DNA of 64,000 nucleotides from Tenrec ecaudatus (GCF_050624435.1 NC_134538.1:117512437-117576436), one strand, 5' to 3'; counted from the stretch's first letter, positions 1 to 11,769 are shown. Translations and numbers: made by a program. Notes: generated from the letters alone by a model not told the origin.

Positions 1-538
1 GCATTTACAACAGTGCATGATCAAGGAGAGTGAACAATAAAATATTAAAATGGCAAGTGCAGAGGTTCGTTGCATTTACAAATTGGATGAGCCATTACAG
101 GAAGAAAGCCAAATACCTTTCAACATTACCATTGCCAACAAAAAGCGATCTACCTTAAATAAACTGTCCAGGTGCATTTCCTAATGTGTGAATTCAGTAC
201 CTCTGATGGAGTCTTTTCATTTGTGTACAGTTGTTTTCTAGAGTAAACCTAAATTAATATACTACTTCAACAAGTATTTAGCATCTCTTATGTACCTGCG
301 AATGGCCTAGGCACTTGGAACACATCACCGAACAGAATTGCAACAACACATGAATCCTTGTTCCCATGAACCTTGCATTAGTATAGGGAAGAGATCAATA
401 ATCAATGAACAAATTTAGAAATGACAGTGTACTCTAAAGCAACAGAGTGAAGATGAGTGTGATCACTGGTTTTAGAGCCCAGGAAGCGTGGGATTTAAGT
501 GGGGGTCACAGTGGGCCTCGGGAAGGCGACAGAAGTAG
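1..538. other. Unassigned non-coding sequence
   Basis: No gene, repeat or RNA recognised. It is AT-rich, with no open frame of interest. Confidence 0.5.
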
Positions 539-707
539 TCATGCCATCACACGGATTCTGACTCCTACTGACTCTATTCGATGAGTTTCAGAGGCTTTAA
601 ATCTTTCCAGGAGCAGACAGCCTCATCTTTTTCCCTCAGAGAAGCTGGTAGGCTTGAACCACTTACCTTGAGGCAAACAGTCCAACACTTCCTCACCAGC
701 ATCAGCA
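539..707 (-). repeat. AfroSINE (tRNA-derived SINE), antisense
   Basis: The block reads as a reversed AfroSINE: the tail 'gactcctactgactc' corresponds to the family's gagtcggaatcgactc-type end, followed by the central 'aaatctttccaggagcagacagcc' segment and the reversed tRNA-like head. Short open frames on both strands here are by-products of the SINE. Confidence 0.8.
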
Positions 708-824
708 TAAAGGGAGAAGGCCTAGCTTCATTTGTGGAAGGAGAGAAAAGAGACCAGTATAACTGAAACAGCACCAGATAGGTATGTGAAAGTATGTAGT
801 GGATGTGTGAATATAAAACCCAGG

Positions 825-950
825 ATGCATTGAAGGCATTGGTGAAAAGCAAGGCTATAGGAATTGATGGAATACTGGTTGAGATGTTTCAAAAATGAAA
901 AAAAAAAGCAACAGAACAGCTCACACGTGTATGCTAAGACATTCACATGG
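825..950 (+). mobile_element. RTE/BovB-like LINE fragment (reverse transcriptase region)
   Basis: The stretch around 'gcattgaaggcattggtgaa' and 'ggaattgatggaatactggt' matches the segment of the RTE ORF just before the reverse transcriptase core, and 'gctcacacgtgtatgctaag' continues it. It is a short orphan fragment with an A-run inserted near 897-906. Confidence 0.7.
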
Positions 951-954
951 GCGG

Positions 955-1640
955 GATTATCCTCCAAGGCAAGATCACGAGAGCGGCCAGGCAGCGATGC
1001 CTGCAGCGGTGTTGAGCGCTGGGGATCACTGGTACAGCTGCCTTGGTAGGGCCGCAGGGCACAGTCACCCGGAGGACATGCAGGACCTCCTCAGCTGCCT
1101 GTAGGGTCACTGGGGAGAGGGCACCTGCCTTCTCAGGGAGGGTGTTTTCTTCTTGGCCACCTGGAACTGAATTCCACCGTGATCTGACCCAGGTAAATTT
1201 CCTTATGTCTTTTCCATGGCTCTAAATCTATGGCTTCCCACACCGACCCGGACCCCCAGGCTATGAGCTCAAGGCAGTTTACAGTGCGGGGAGCTGTGCT
1301 GTGGGGTCCTGGGACTTTCAGAGGTTCTCCTTGAGTCTGGGATTATGACCCGTTTGGGGCATGGACCTGGGGAAGTTGCTACTCGCTGTCGAGCTAGGGG
1401 TGCTGGTAGCTGCTCGGCTGGAGCCCACGACCTCAGGACACCGAACCTAGAGCGATTCAGTGTGTTCTCGGTTTGCTTTGTGAGTGAAAATTTAAAAAAG
1501 CAGGGTTCACGACAGACCCCAGTACCCTGATTCTAATTTTAGGACTCTGCCTCCCAGTCTCCTTCGCCTTACCTCCCAGCTTTCTGGTCTGGCAGCAGGA
1601 GCTCCAAGCGGGTAAATCTAACTGGACGCCATCTTCTCTC
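955..1640 (-). mobile_element. Probable L1 5' UTR fragment, antisense
   Basis: This block is clearly richer in G+C than its flanks. Read on the minus strand its end is 'gagagaagatggcgtccag', like the 'gaagatggcg' start of mammalian L1 5' UTRs, and continues with 'ggagctcctgctgccagacc', also 5' UTR-like. No ORF1 or ORF2 follows, so only the promoter-bearing part would be present. An unrelated LTR is the main alternative. Confidence 0.4.
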
Positions 1641-2045
1641 TTCCATGATGTTTAATGGAAACATAACTCACATAATTTCACTAGTGCCTAAGGTAATTTG
1701 TTCATTACAAAGAATCAAAAAATGTATGATTATTTTGGTTTCTCTTCTTCTACGTGTGTGTGTGTGCGTGCGCATGTGATGGGTGATAGTGGAGTTGTTA
1801 TTGTGATTCACAAGAACCCCTTGAGGATTTAGAAAGACAACCGTACACACATATAATATATATGATAGCAATTTCTATAAGTCATTCCATTTATTCATTG
1901 CTATAAGGAAATTTTTCTGAAAGTGAAACTTGGATGAAACTTGGAGAAACTTTATTTCTCCATAGGGGTACTTTGTGCCTTATATGAAGGCCAACTTTGT
2001 TAAATTTATCTTTGGACTCTCATTTATATATATATATATATATAC
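1641..2045. other. Unassigned sequence with two microsatellites
   Basis: Holds a short (TG)n near 1753-1770 and a (TA)n at about 2023-2044; nothing else recognised. Confidence 0.5.
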
Positions 2046-2258
2046 ATTTCCTTGACTCCTGGCCTAGTGAGCAATGAACCCGATTTCTCACTGCAAGATC
2101 AGCAATCAAAACCACCAGCCATACCTCAGTGGGAGTATGAAGATTCCTCCCCCATGAAGATCCACAGTTGGGAGCCCACAGGTACAGTTCTGCTTTGTCC
2201 TATAGGGTCACTCTGAGTATGAATCAACTCCATGGTAGAGAGTTTGGTTTTTTTTTAC
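2046..2258 (+). repeat. AfroSINE, sense
   Basis: Shows the tRNA-like head ('ctcctggcctagtgagcaat'), the 'ccaccagcc' motif, then 'gtcctatagggtcactctga' and the terminal 'gaatcaactccatgg' followed by a T-rich tail, in family order. Diverged but close to full length. Confidence 0.8.
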
Positions 2259-4138
2259 CTCTTTTCTCATAATTCATTATAAATCAGCAGTTTCTTTCAT
2301 TTTATAAGCTCCATTGTTTCCTATCTCAAATTTATTTTTCACTGGGAACCTCCTACAAGTATCCTCAGTGGGTGTGTGGTCTCCTTAGATGCTCAGCCTA
2401 CAAAACATCTCCTTCTGAAGTTTTCTCTGATAACTGCCAAACCTTTGAATAATCCCAATATTTTAGGTAAAACATTTTATAACTCTTAAATTTTTTTTTA
2501 CTTAAGCGATATTTTACTCAATTTATCCACTTGGAATATAGGTAGAGATTTTCAATAAGCAAAAGGAGTTAGTATATAATCTAGCCATAAGAAACTAAAA
2601 CAGACATTAGGTAATAATTTAGAAATTCAATGACCTTATTCTAAAATTAATATTATATAATATGCCCAAATGCATATAGCCAGTATTTTATATAAATGTG
2701 ATATTATCACTATATTACCATGTTATTATATTACAGTATTTTAGGTGATGATAAAATGTTGTCGATGATGGATTTTATATACGTGTGTTTATATATATAT
2801 ATATGATTTATATATATATATGAATTAAAATGGATGAGGCTATGGTAAAGAAGAAAGTCTAACTACCATGGAACTTAAACACCAAAAGGTGTTTGAGCTT
2901 CATCCTAGTAGTTGATTTAAAGAAATGGAAGGGTGACCTGAAATCTCTCTCCTATGATAGTCAGACTGTTCTCTGCCCAAGGGCACCACAATGTTATGGA
3001 TATCATCTTAATAGAATGTGCTCGCACCGCCAGACATGTACAGTCTTGAGGGAGAGCCTAAGGGTAATGTGGATGATTCTAGGTGAGTTGTTGAAGGATA
3101 ACCTTGTCCTATGTTAACCTCACACTTCACTACTGCGCACATGGAGAGGCACGTACCTTGGAGAACAGGAACACACAGATTCATTGGCACAGTAAAGTGG
3201 ACTCCGTTATTTCCTGTGTTTATGATGCGCCAAGCATTCTTCCAAGTCTCTTTTCACTCCTGCCTGCTGCAATCATGACATAATCCCCTGAGGTGAGGCG
3301 GGATGCAGACCAGTTGTAGTGCTTATAGTAGGGAGATCCTATGGATGAGGAGCTGTACATTGGCAAGTGGATACATGTGTACCTTGGGGTTCTGGAAAGT
3401 TCCCATCAAGGAGGTTGTGTAATAATCTTCTATATTAATTTTATTTTTAAATGTTTACATTTATTTATGTAGACCTGGGAAACGGGATTTTTTTTTTATT
3501 GTACTTGGAGGCATTGTATCTGTTGGAGGGATTTCTGGTAATAAAATCAGAAGTTAACTTTATTCATGCTGTTAACCCCTTCAGTTATTTATTGAATACC
3601 TACTATGAGTCAGAACGATACATTTGGAGACATTGTGGAAAATGATGCAGGAAACGTACAGTGTTAGCAGTGGAAAGAGTGACAAACTCTGATCCCTTGC
3701 CTCAGCTTCTGGCTAAACCAGAAGCAGGCCTAGAAGGTAGACAGTAATACCAGGGAAGCGCTCACTCCTTAGAAACTCATGCAAATGAGATCATGAATGG
3801 CAGCGTTGTCCCTTGGATAAAGTTCAGAAAGCAGGCAGGGGTAGGAGAAAAAGGACAAATGGAACGAGGAAATACAGAGGATGCAAAAAAGGTATTGTTA
3901 TATTGAGGCGATTGAAATCAGTATCACAAAACAAAAGGTGTATGAATGGTTGAATGGTAAATCAATTGGCTCTGTAAAGTTTCACCCAAATCACAATAAA
4001 AAAATAATTCACAAATAAATTGCTTAGAGAAAGTCATTAAAAAAAAATCACTCAAATTCAAACTTCCTGATTACAGACTGGAAAGCTGAGGGCAAAAGAG
4101 GCCTTGCCTGCGAACAAGTAACACTGATGGGCAAAACT
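2259..4138. other. Unassigned AT-rich sequence
   Basis: About 1.9 kb with no recognised gene or repeat apart from a (TA)n cluster near 2790-2822. Open frames of 60-74 codons lack any recognisable protein similarity. Confidence 0.5.
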
Positions 4139-4302
4139 CAACTCGATTCACTACCACTGAGTCACCATCCACTCAGAGCAGCCCTGTAGGAACAGGCTAG
4201 AACGCCCTTTGCGACTTTCCTCCGAGCAGCTAGTGGTTTTGAATTGCTGACCTTGCAGATCATGGCCCACCTTGTAACCACTATGCCACCAGGGCTCCTT
4301 TG
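4139..4302 (-). repeat. AfroSINE, antisense
   Basis: Ends on the right with 'ccaccagggctcc', the reverse of the SINE head 'ggagccctggtgg', and begins with a diverged antisense tail. The central 'tcctccgagcagctagtggt' segment is typical of the family. Confidence 0.85.
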
Positions 4303-4421
4303 GTGGGCAAAGGGATGCCGTAATGTCAAGTGTGTGTGTGCATGTATGAGTGTGTGTGTACTGGTGATCTATGGAATAAGTATAGATTAGCATATGTGTA
4401 AGTATGCATGTTTTTTCACTT

Positions 4422-4613
4422 CAGGGGTTCATGAGGTGGGGGGAGTAGGGAGGGAAGGGGAAAATGAGCAGCAGATATTAAGGGCTCAAGTAGAAGGCAA
4501 ATGTTTTGAGAATAATGATGGCAACAAATGTACATATGTTCTTGCCACAATGGATGTAGGTGTGGATTGTGATAAGAATTGTATGAGCCCCAATAAAATG
4601 ATTAAAATAAACT
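4422..4613 (+). mobile_element. L1 3' end, 5'-truncated
   Basis: Carries the G-rich tract, then 'aagggctcaagtagaaggca', 'gattgtgataagaattgtat' and the polyadenylation signal in 'gagccccaataaaatg', the 3' UTR signature repeated across this window. Only about 190 bp of L1 is present. Confidence 0.85.
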
Positions 4614-5109
4614 AGTATTCATAGGAAATTATTAAATAAGCTTTTCAGATTGAAGAAAGCAGCACTGCTATTTACTATCACTTTCATTAGTATCTTAATA
4701 ATAACGACTAGTCTCTCCATTCACGGCACTGTAGTTGCTTTATGTTGCCGCGCTGCTAGAAGCTGGGCCACCAGTACCTCAGCCTCCAGGAGGGCCAGCA
4801 GGTTCCAGCAGTTTCCAGATGGAGAATAGACGGGGACAGGCTCGGAAGAAGGACGAGACTGCACGTCTGAGTTAGTAGCCACCGAAGAGCTTATAACAAG
4901 CAGCATGAACATTGTCAGAGATAGAGGAGGCCCTCAGACTGAAAGGCCCTCAAGTTATGACAGAGAGAGTTCAGTCTCTTCCAATAGAATAGATATGAAT
5001 GACATGGATGGAGCAGAATTTTGGGGAACCTTATTTGCTAATGTGTCATGACTCAAAATGAGAAGAATAATCAGAAGATGTAATGCCCAAATATGAATCT
5101 AAGAAAATT

Positions 5110-5990
5110 GCCCAAAATATCTAAAACGTAAATATCTAAAAAATGGCCAAAGGTGGACATGTTAGGCTTTCCTAGAGGGAGATGGACGGACCTAGGCTGG
5201 TGTGAGTTGGACAGTATTGTTTACTCTGCTGGGAGTGACAAACGCATGATAAATGACATTGCAGTAACGCAAAGAGAGAGAGAGAGAGAGAACATTTTAA
5301 GGTTTATCTTGAAATACAAATCTGCCTATGATAGGATAGTATCCATATATTTACAATGAAGTTCCTTTAACACTATTATTCAAATAGACATGCCAAACAC
5401 TAAAGCTAATGATGAAGACTCTGGAGAATTCTCTAACTTCTTCAGTTTGAAATTGACCAAACATGCAATCAAGATACATTGTTAATTATTGGCGATTGAG
5501 ATATACTCAAGTTGGAAAAAAAGAGGAGGGATCAGTAGTTAAAAAATTGACCTTGTGATATAAATGGAACTGGAGATTGCCTGATAAAAATTTCAAGACC
5601 AACAACTGCTGCATTGCAAATACCTTTCATCAACCATATAAATGCAGACCTCACAAGATAAAATACACAGCAATCAATTGGTCACATCGTGGTTATGAAT
5701 TGTGCCGAGATAAGCGAGGCTACTCACTCCATGGGAGAAAGACACCGGGACAGTTCTGCCCTGTCTTCAAAAGTCGTGTGAGTCTACATCAGTTCCATGA
5801 TAATGAATTTGGTTCAGCTTGGTGAGAAGGTACAACCAAGAAGCTCGATATCATCAGCAAAAACAAGGCCAGAGGTTGACTGTGGAAACAGCTATGAATT
5901 GCTCCTACGGAAGTTCAGGTTGAAGCTTTATAATATTAAAATAAATCTATAAGAACTATTCTATGACTTTGAGTGTATTCCACTTAAATT
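5110..5990 (+). pseudogene. RTE endonuclease domain remnant
   Basis: Segments such as 'gaaattgaccaaacatgcaa' and 'ttaattattggcgattgaga' align with the apurinic-endonuclease part of RTE ORFs, where the second encodes the usual I-I-x-G-D-W run; here the tryptophan codon has become a stop. 'gctcgatatcatcagcaaaa' continues the domain. A (GA)n tract at 5272-5290 and an AfroSINE interrupt it. No function remains. Confidence 0.75.
5690..5822 (+). repeat. AfroSINE fragment inserted in the RTE endonuclease region
   Basis: RTE sequence stops at 'caattggtcacatc' and resumes at 'gagaaggtacaaccaagaag'; the block between has SINE features ('gggacagttctgccctgtct', 'gtgtgagtctacatcagttc'). The insertion therefore postdates the RTE. 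Confidence 0.65.
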
Positions 5991-6754
5991 CAGAATACAT
6001 TTCAAGAACAGAATTGATGAATTGAACACTAATAACAGAAAACTTGACAAAGTGTGGGGTGGCATCAAGGGCATCATCTACAAACAAGCAAAAGGTCATT
6101 AAAAGGACACAAATGAAAGAACAGGTGAAAGCAGATGCCATACGAGACTCTGAAAGTTGCTCTTGAACACAGAGTAGCCCAAATAAAAGGAAGAAATGGT
6201 GACGTATAGATGCTGAACAGAGACTTTCAAAGGATCCCTTGGGAAGACAAAGTACAGTGTTATAATGAAATGTTCAGAGACCTGGAGTAAAATCATCAAA
6301 GAGACAAAAGCCTCCCCATAGCTCAAGGTGATGGAACTAAAGAAGAACTCAAGAGGCAAGTTGTATTATTGTAGGATTCTATTGGAAATAATGAAATCAA
6401 TGTTGATGCATTGAAAGGAAACATCATAAGAACATGGGAGGAATGGTCCCATGGAACCAAAAATAACTGATCTGTGCCCAACCATATGAAGAGGTAGCAT
6501 AGGATCAAGAACCAATGAATGAGGAAAACCAAACTGTGCTGAAGGCATTCGTGAAAAACATGGCGCCACGAATTGGCAGAATGCCAATGGCTATGCCTCC
6601 CAAGTTAGGCAGAGCTGGAAGCACTAGTTTATGACAAAAAAATTGAAGACAGCTAACTGGTCAACCAACTAGAAGAGATCCATCTTTGGGCCCGTTGCAA
6701 AGAAAGGTGACTCACCTGAGTGCAGAATTACCAAAGAGTATCAGTAATCACATG

Positions 6755-6869
6755 TGTAGTAGTTAGATAATTTCCTTGTAAACATGAAGCTATATAAATG
6801 TGTAGGGGTGGAGTTTAGCCTGTCAATCAGGTTGTAGCCTGATGACCTCACCTGGAGTTGTGACTGAGA

Positions 6870-6900
<31 letters not shown>

Positions 6901-7189
6901 TTTTACCTTCCTGCTTGCTGACTCGGCGAGCTGCTGGAGGCCTGTGATATTTTCCACCAAGTTTGGATCCACATGCCTTTGAAAACACCATCCTATGATA
7001 TTCCTGCATTCTGCATTATTGTATGTGACTGCGTAAGTCTGTAGGGGACGTATTCACTCATACCGGATTTGTGGACTTAGTTGACCTAGACTGGGGTGAT
7101 TTCTTGGTATATAATTAATCCTTAATATAAAGCTCTTCTTTACACATATATAACTTGATTTGTTTCTCTAGTCAAACTGGCCTAGCATA
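6755..7189 (+). mobile_element. MaLR-like solo LTR inserted in the RTE
   Basis: Begins 'tgtagtagttagataat', ends 'aactggcctagcata' and is flanked by the 5-bp direct repeat ACATG (6750-6754 and 7190-7194). Joining the RTE across it restores the expected 'tcacatgcaa'. TGT...ACA-like ends, 5-bp duplication and about 435 bp length fit a solo LTR of the ERVL-MaLR (MLT1-like) kind. A (CT)n tract lies inside at 6871-6896. Confidence 0.75.
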
Positions 7190-7642
7190 ACATGCAAATA
7201 AAGTTGTGCAAAAGATAAATAAATAACCATTGCAGCAGTATATTGTCATGGGGCTGTCTGGAATTTATGTCAGATTCAGAAGAGGACATGGAATAAAATC
7301 AGATGGCTCTGGCAGAAGGCAGATAATACCAAAATATTTTACTAGTGCTTGATTGACAATGCAAAGACATTCAATTGTGTGGATAGTAATCTATGCTTTA
7401 ACATTGCCAAAGTGGAAATTCCAGAACACTTCATGATACTCATTTGGAACTTGTACATGGATTAAGAGGCAGTCGTTTGAACAGAACAAGGGAATGCTGC
7501 AGGGGTTAAACCAGGAAAGGTGTGCAACAGGGATGTATCATTTCCCCATATGTATTCAATCTTTATGCTGAGCAAATAGTTCAAGAATTAGACTATATGA
7601 AGAAGAAGGTGTCTATAGGCTTGGCTGAAGGATTATTAATAG

Positions 7643-8548
7643 TGTATTAGTCCGGGTTGACTAGAGAAACAAAATCATAGATGCTCATATGTGTGTAATA
7701 GAGAACTTTATATCAAAGAGTAGTTGTAAATTAAGATAACATCTTGTGGCGATGCTGGGAGGGTAGTGGCGATACTGGGAGGGTGGGTTGGAAAGGGGGA
7801 ACCGATTACAAGAATCTGCATGTGACCTCCTCCTGGGGGTCAGACAACAGAAAAGTGGGTGAGGGAAGACGTCAGAGAGAGCAAGATATGACAAAGGAAT
7901 AAATTATCAAGGGTTCATGAGGGAGTGGGGAGTGGGGAGGGAGGGGGGAAAATGAGGACCTGATGCTAGGGGCCTAAGTGGAGAGCAAATGTATTGAGAT
8001 TGATTAGGGCAATGAATGTACAAATGTGCTTTACACAATTGATGTATGTATGGATTGTATTAAGAGTTGTATGAGCCCCTAATAAAACGATAAAAAAGAA
8101 ATAAGAGACAAACAAACAAAACAAGACAAAAACAACATCCCAGCCCAGTCCAGATCAAGTCCATAACTCTGCTATTAGCCCATATGCCAATATCAGTCTA
8201 TAATTTTCTCTTCAGACTCAAGCAATACATGCAATGACACTGAGAGCAGGAAGAGCACAGGCCAGTGAGTGAAAAGTCTGGTGGATGCAGTGGCAGTGGA
8301 AGCATCTCAGCGCTGGTTTGGGTCTCCATGTGGCTCCTCTAGCTCCAAGGCTCTGGTTCCATTAGGGGGTCTCCATGTGGCTTGTCAGCAGGAATACAAG
8401 CAGAGTATATGACCTGGCCTCCAGTGAGCTATTTATCTCCATAGGGTCTCCAAATGGGGTCATCAAGCTACAACCTGATGGGCAGGCTAAGCTCCACGCC
8501 ATCACTATAAATAGTCTCAAGTTGACACCAGAATATGTAACTACCACA
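7643..8548 (-). mobile_element. MaLR-like solo LTR inserted in the RTE, itself split by an L1 3' end
   Basis: Reverse copy of the family at 6755: starts 'tgtattagtccgggttgact' and ends 'atgtaactaccaca'. A perfect 5-bp duplication AATAG flanks it (7638-7642 and 8549-8553). The internal L1 piece occupies 7744-8133. The RTE resumes at 8554 in the region that should encode the reverse transcriptase Y-A-D-D box, which has also decayed. Confidence 0.85.
7744..8133 (+). mobile_element. L1 3' end inserted in the LTR
   Basis: Typical 3' UTR with 'ggttggaaagggggaaccga', the G-rich tract, 'gagcccctaataaaacgata' and an A-rich tail. The 6-bp repeat AACATC flanks it (7738-7743 and 8134-8139), and the LTR reads through once it is removed. 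This is the youngest layer of the nest. Confidence 0.85.
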
Positions 8549-8553
8549 AATAG

Positions 8554-9310
8554 CCTATGATTTTTAAATGAATCAAACTTGCTTACTGAAAACAACGAGG
8601 ACTTAAAGTATTGGCCAGTGAGCATTAAAGGTTGATTTCTTCAATTTAGATTGCAACTCAGTGTAAAGAAAACAAAAATATTTCCAACTGAACCAATGGA
8701 AAGCATTATGATAAATGGAGGAAAGAGACGTTGTCAAGAATTACACTTTACTTTGATCCACTAAGCTCATGGAAACAACAGTTAAAAAATCAAACAACAT
8801 ATTGCATTGAGCAGATTTGCTGCACAGAATTTCTTTAAAGTTTGGAAAAGCAAGAGTTTCACTTTGAGAACTAACGTGAGCCTGATCCACACCATGGCGT
8901 TTTTCAATCACTTTAGAGGCATATGGAACTTGGACAATGGACAAGGAAGACTAAAAGAATTGATACATTTGAATTATAGTGTTGATGAGGAATAATCAAA
9001 TACCTTGGTCTGTCAGAAGGACAAATAAATTTGCCTTGGAATAATTGCAGCCAGCATGTTTATTAGAAGCCAGCATGGAGATTCTCTGCCGCTCTTTGGA
9101 CAGATTATTAGGGGGGAATCAGTCCTGTCAGAAGGACACCCTGCTTGGTAAAAGGAGGAGCACTTTCAAAGAGGTAGATTGACACAGTGACTTCAGCAAG
9201 GGTCTCCCAAAGAGTAATTTTGAGGATGGTGCTGTATCCGACAGAGTTTTGTCCTGCTGTGTATAAAGATGGCTCTGACTGGGACAGACTAGATGGCACT
9301 TAAAGCAACC
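8554..9310 (+). pseudogene. RTE reverse transcriptase end and C-terminal region remnant
   Basis: Follows the RTE order: 'ttgcttactgaaaacaacga', 'attgcattgagcagatttgc', 'tttaaagtttggaaaagcaa', 'atccacaccatggcgttttt', then the 3' terminal 'gttttgtcctgctgtgtata'. Stops and frameshifts are throughout. Confidence 0.8.
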
Positions 9311-10420
9311 ACAAATTAGGCTTTGTGGTGTAAAGAGCCCTCAAATTTAAATGACACATTCATAATAATGATGACAGCAGTAATCAATTCCAACACCGAT
9401 TGAGTCTTTATTGTGCCTTAGATACTTAGTAAGCACGTTCCATAAAATTTCTCCATATTTATGATCAAAATCATAAATCTGAAACACATGAGTTGTGTTA
9501 AATTAAGGAAATGGATTTCCAAATCCTAGCTTTTAAATCTTGAAAGATAAATGTTAGAAATATATAATAAAAAGTTAAAGTAATTTTCAAATAAAATAAG
9601 CAAGTAAACTTGATGCCACAGATTGGGAAGAGATAGATGCATAGAAGCGATCTAGGGAGACTTCTTGGTGGACAAGGTTCTTGATAGGCCAGCTCAGAAG
9701 CTGCATTTTAAGTTGAGGAAAAGTTTAACAAAAGGACTAATGTACAACACACATGAGATTTGGATAGAATTTTTTTTCTTTTGGTAGATGTTGAAATTGA
9801 GAATCTGGTTGGCATTAGCTAGACATAAAATTTTACAAGTAGTTTGAGACCAACATTAAAGAGTTTTATAGCTCGTGATAAGAGATTGAATTTTATCCTG
9901 TCAGCACAAAGGAAACAGTGAATATTTTAGCTAGGGAATGACAAATTAATCCAGTGCTTGCCTAATCTGCCAACAATGCAAGGGGTGATAAAGTTAAGTG
10001 GGAGAGCTTTTGAAGACCAGGTAGAACACTACTCTCAAAGCTCAGTGATATATTAATTATGGATGAAATATCTATATGGTAGTAAGAAAGTGAACAATTA
10101 CATGTAGGAAATTAACACAAAATCAATGCCATCAAGTCAATTCCAACTGAAAAGGAAAAATTGATTAAACTGGTGGCTTTCTGGATGAGCATGGCAATAG
10201 TGAGGGAGTAGAAACACACAAAAAGGTGTTTACAATAAGCTTGGAAAATCTGGATTAAAATATTATTAACATCAACAATAAAGATAAAAAGTTCAAAATA
10301 AAATAAGATCTAATTTTGAGAAAATAGTGTTAGGCATAAAAAATCATTTGAAATATTATAGCTAAATATCTCATCTTACCAGTTACTCAATTCATTTTTA
10401 AGAAGGGACCACATATTTTT
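9311..10420. other. Unassigned AT-rich sequence
   Basis: No gene recognised. A short antisense AfroSINE tail ('gccatcaagtcaattccaac') sits near 10128-10147; 10407-10420 is the left target duplication of the next L1. Confidence 0.5.
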
Positions 10421-11408
10421 TCTTAATCATTTTATTGGGGGCAAGTACAATTCTTACAATCAATACATACATCCATTGTGTCAAGAACATTTGTACATTT
10501 GTGGCCATCATCATTCTCAAAACATTTGCCTTCTAATTGAACCCTTAATATCAGCTCTTCATTTTCTCCCTCCCTCCATCTTCCCCGTCCCTCATGAACC
10601 CTTCATAAGTCATAAATTATTTTTATTCTGTCATATCTTACATTGTCCAAAGTGTCACCTCGCTCACTTACCTGTCATCCATCCCCCTGGGGAGGAAGTT
10701 ATACATAGATTCTTGTAATCGGTTCCCCCTTTCCACCCCACATTCCCTCCACCCTCCAGGCATCACCACTCTCACCACTGGTCCTGAAGGGGTCATCTGT
10801 CCTGGATTCCCTGTGTTTCCGTGTACCAATGTACATCCTCTGGCCTAGCCAGTTTGTAAGGTAGAATTGGGATCATGATAGTGCGAACAGAGGAAGCATT
10901 TAAGAACTAGAGGAAAGTTGTATGTTTCATCATTGCTACCCTGCACCCTGACTGGCTCATCTCCTCCCCACAACCCTTCAGTAGGGGGGTGTCCAGTTGC
11001 CTACTGATGGGTTTTGTGTCTCCACTCTGCACTCACCCTAATTTAAAATGATATGATTTTTTTGTTCTTTGATGCCTGATACCTGATTCCTTGGACACCT
11101 CGTGGTCACACAGACTGGTGTGCTTCTTCCATGTGGACTTTGTTGCTCTTGAGTTAGGTGGCTGCTTGTTTATCTTCAAGCTTTAAGACCCCAGATGTTC
11201 TATCTTTTGATAGCCAGGCACCATCATCTTTCTTCACCACATTTGCTTGTGCACACATTTATCTTCAGTGATCGTATCAGGGAGGTGGGTACCCACTGAT
11301 ATGATTTTTTGCTCTTCGATGTCTGGTACCTGGTCTCGTCTCCACCTCATGGTCACACAGGCTAGTGTACTTCTTCTGTGTGGGCTTTCATGTTTCTGAA
11401 CTAGATGT
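10421..11408 (-). mobile_element. L1 3' UTR insertion, antisense, with 14-bp target duplication
   Basis: The reversed 3' end 'attttattgggggcaagtac' leads into the 'cattctcaaaacatttgcct' region and on through about 1 kb of 3' UTR. The perfect repeat GACCACATATTTTT flanks it at 10407-10420 and 11409-11422. There is almost no poly(A). A segment of about 100 bp occurs twice inside it (see findings). Confidence 0.9.
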
Positions 11409-11422
11409 GACCACATATTTTT

Positions 11423-11769
11423 GTCCAGAAAATAAAAAACAATCCAAAAGAAATTTCTGACTTCTTGGAATCAATATCGAAAGCCATTCTTAAAGAAAGA
11501 AAGAAAGCCATCCCTGCCCTTCTTGTGTAGAGGAGCTTTCTCTTTTTTTTCCTCAGGACAGTCCATTGGATTTCATTCTTTCCAGAGACTTGATCTCATA
11601 CCTGTTCTTTTTGGGGTTTTCTCTCTCCCTTTCTCTGGCTACTGCCCATCTGTATTTCTAAAGGCTCAAACTACTTCCATTTTAGAATCAAGAGCAAAGA
11701 GAAAACCCCCAAACCCAAGCTTGACTTCACACAATGACTCTTCTTTTATATTTTACCTTTTGAAAAATC
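11423..11769. other. Unassigned sequence
   Basis: Contains a short (AAAG)n at 11491-11508. A 197-codon open frame on the + strand starts at 11523 but most of it runs into the reversed L1 3' UTR, so I do not call it a gene. Confidence 0.5.

Larger units (their letters stand above)
4706..9310 (+). mobile_element. Near-full-length RTE/BovB-like LINE, interrupted by nested insertions
   Basis: From 'tttatgttgccgcgctgcta' (5' UTR-like) to 'ctgactgggacagactagat' (3' terminus) the order follows an RTE element of the kind found in afrotherians: 5' UTR about 4706-5100, endonuclease region about 5110-5990, reverse transcriptase region about 6000-8640, C-terminal region to about 9230, and 3' end. Removing the SINE (5690-5822) and two LTRs (6755-7189, 7643-8548, the second with an L1 inside) leaves about 3.1 kb, the usual length of such elements. 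The reading frame is destroyed by many stops and indels, so it is inactive. BovB-type RTEs are known for horizontal transfer between vertebrates; this copy is old. Confidence 0.85.

Noticed and set aside
5272-5290. CRISPR or other regularly spaced array at repeat-rich sites
   Set aside because: Only simple microsatellites and dispersed mammalian repeats occur; there are no spaced direct repeats.
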